Of a DNA stretch of 13,069 nt, positions 12,305-13,069 are shown piece after piece. Each line of letters begins with the position of its first letter. The first letter of the stretch is position 1. The notes beneath the pieces are model-generated. The model searched no databases. It had not been told where the DNA came from and saw nothing but the letters and a program-made list of their open reading frames with translations. The position numbers were made by a program, and so were the translations under genes. The stretch is from Holophagaceae bacterium UBA706. GTDB lineage: Bacteria; Acidobacteriota; Holophagae; Holophagales; Holophagaceae. Where the stretch lies: NCBI GenBank assembly GCA_002298155.1, contig DBME01000242.1, positions 1 through 13,069 on the forward strand, given 5' to 3'.

Positions 12305-13069
12305 ATGCGAAGGTTCCTGTACGCCCTGCTCCTTCCCGCCCTCCTGTGGGCGGCGCCTCCCGTCCGGGTGGTCAGCCAGACCGTGGGGACCGATGAACTC
12401 CTGGTGGCGCTGGCCGCCCCCGGGCAGATCGCGGCCCTGAGCCATCTGGCGCGCGACCCCGGCTTCACGCCCGACGTGAAGGTCACGGCTCCCTATGCCT
12501 GCCTGCGCACGGGCAGCGCCGAGGACATCCTCCGGTTCCGGCCCGGCCTCGTGCTGGCCGCCGCCTACACCGCCCCGGAGACCCTGGCGCTCCTGCGCCG
12601 GGCCAAGGTCCCGCTCGTGGTCATCGACCACTTCGAGACCCTGGACGAGCTCTTCGCTTCGGCGAGGCGGGTGGGCGCCGCCCTGGGCCGTGAGGCCCGG
12701 GCGGAGGAACTCGTGGCCCAGTGGAAGACCCGCATCGCGGGTTTGGACAAGCGGTTGAAGGGTGTGCGGCCCGTGCGGGTGCTGGCGGCCGGGCTCTACC
12801 CGTTCACCGCCGGCGCCGGCACCACCTTCCAGGATCTCTGCGACCATGCCGGGGCCATCAATGTCGCCGCGGAACAGGGCATCCGGGGCCACCAGCCCAC
12901 CCCCACGGAGCGGGTGCTCACCTGGAACGTGGACATCCTGGTGGCCCCCGGGGATCCGGAGCGGGACGTGCGGGTCCAGATGCGCGCGCTGCCGCCCTAC
13001 AGCCACATGGAGGCCCTCCGGAAGGGCCGGGTCGTGGTGCTTCCGGGCGCCCTCATGTCCGCCACGGGC
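12305..13069 (+). CDS. btuF: BtuF-like periplasmic cobalamin/Fe-siderophore binding protein (3' end outside window)
   Basis: Substrate-binding protein of the BtuF/FhuD/FepB class (Peripla_BP_2 fold), handing substrate to an inner-membrane ABC importer. The first 255 residues are present; family members are about 270-300, so only the end is missing. The signal peptide is MRRFLYALLLPALLWA with cleavage probably before APP. The mature part starts VRVVSQTVGTDELLVALAAPGQIAALS, the usual first beta-alpha unit. Then come SAEDILRFRPGLVLAA (the P-D-L-V region), a long connecting helix (about 110-150), and the second lobe with LAAGLYPFTAGAGTTFQDLCDHAGAINVA and VDILVAPG. Start ATG 12305 is 2 bases after the btuB stop, with no close ribosome site, suggesting coupled translation under the same riboswitch. 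B12 rather than siderophore specificity comes from context. Confidence 0.88.
   Translation, partial: MRRFLYALLLPALLWAAPPVRVVSQTVGTDELLVALAAPGQIAALSHLARDPGFTPDVKVTAPYACLRTGSAEDILRFRPGLVLAAAYTAPETLALLRRAKVPLVVIDHFETLDELFASARRVGAALGREARAEELVAQWKTRIAGLDKRLKGVRPVRVLAAGLYPFTAGAGTTFQDLCDHAGAINVAAEQGIRGHQPTPTERVLTWNVDILVAPGDPERDVRVQMRALPPYSHMEALRKGRVVVLPGALMSATG

Overview
The window is a GC-rich (roughly 70%), gene-dense stretch of a diderm bacterial chromosome. Acidobacteriota of the Holophaga/Geothrix type is my best guess, from overall protein character, GC content and the rhombosortase cassette; nothing in the sequence proves it. It looks like core or near-core chromosome: I see no insertion sequence, integrase, CRISPR array, rRNA or tRNA. 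The outer membrane is implied by a TonB-dependent receptor.

Layout: (1) 1-354, minus, the N-terminal third of an RhlE-type DEAD-box RNA helicase, cut by the window edge. (2) 654-2504, plus, a bifunctional glutamate formiminotransferase/formimino-THF cyclodeaminase with a C2H2 zinc-finger-like insertion. (3) 2527-3060, minus, a small RBBP9/YdeN-type alpha/beta hydrolase. (4) 3162-4531, plus, a two-gene cassette: a lipoprotein with a GlyGly-CTERM-like tail, overlapped by 4 bases by a rhombosortase-type rhomboid protease. (5) 4518-4952, minus, a YjbQ-type protein, divergent from thiG (5005-5781, plus), which is followed after 2 bases by a DDAH-type amidinohydrolase (5784-6542). (6) 6603-8590, plus, lipA and rlmN, two radical-SAM genes with an ATGA overlap. 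(7) 8719-9429, plus, an unrecognised 43-residue Tyr/Pro-rich protein abutting an RdgB-type nucleotide pyrophosphatase. (8) 9441-9550, a foldable multi-hairpin element in the convergent gap. (9) 9545-9991, minus, an uncharacterised 148-residue protein. (10) 10031-13069, plus, a cobalamin riboswitch, a BtuB-like receptor and a BtuF-like binding protein running off the end.

Functional threads: vitamins and cofactors dominate. These are thiazole synthesis for thiamin (thiG, with YjbQ beside it), lipoate insertion (lipA), one-carbon folate chemistry (FTCD) and B12 uptake under riboswitch control. The least ordinary items are the rhombosortase/lipoprotein pair, the zinc-finger insertion in FTCD, the tiny protein in front of rdgB, and the structured element at 9441-9550. 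I found no clearly novel multi-gene defence or mobile system.
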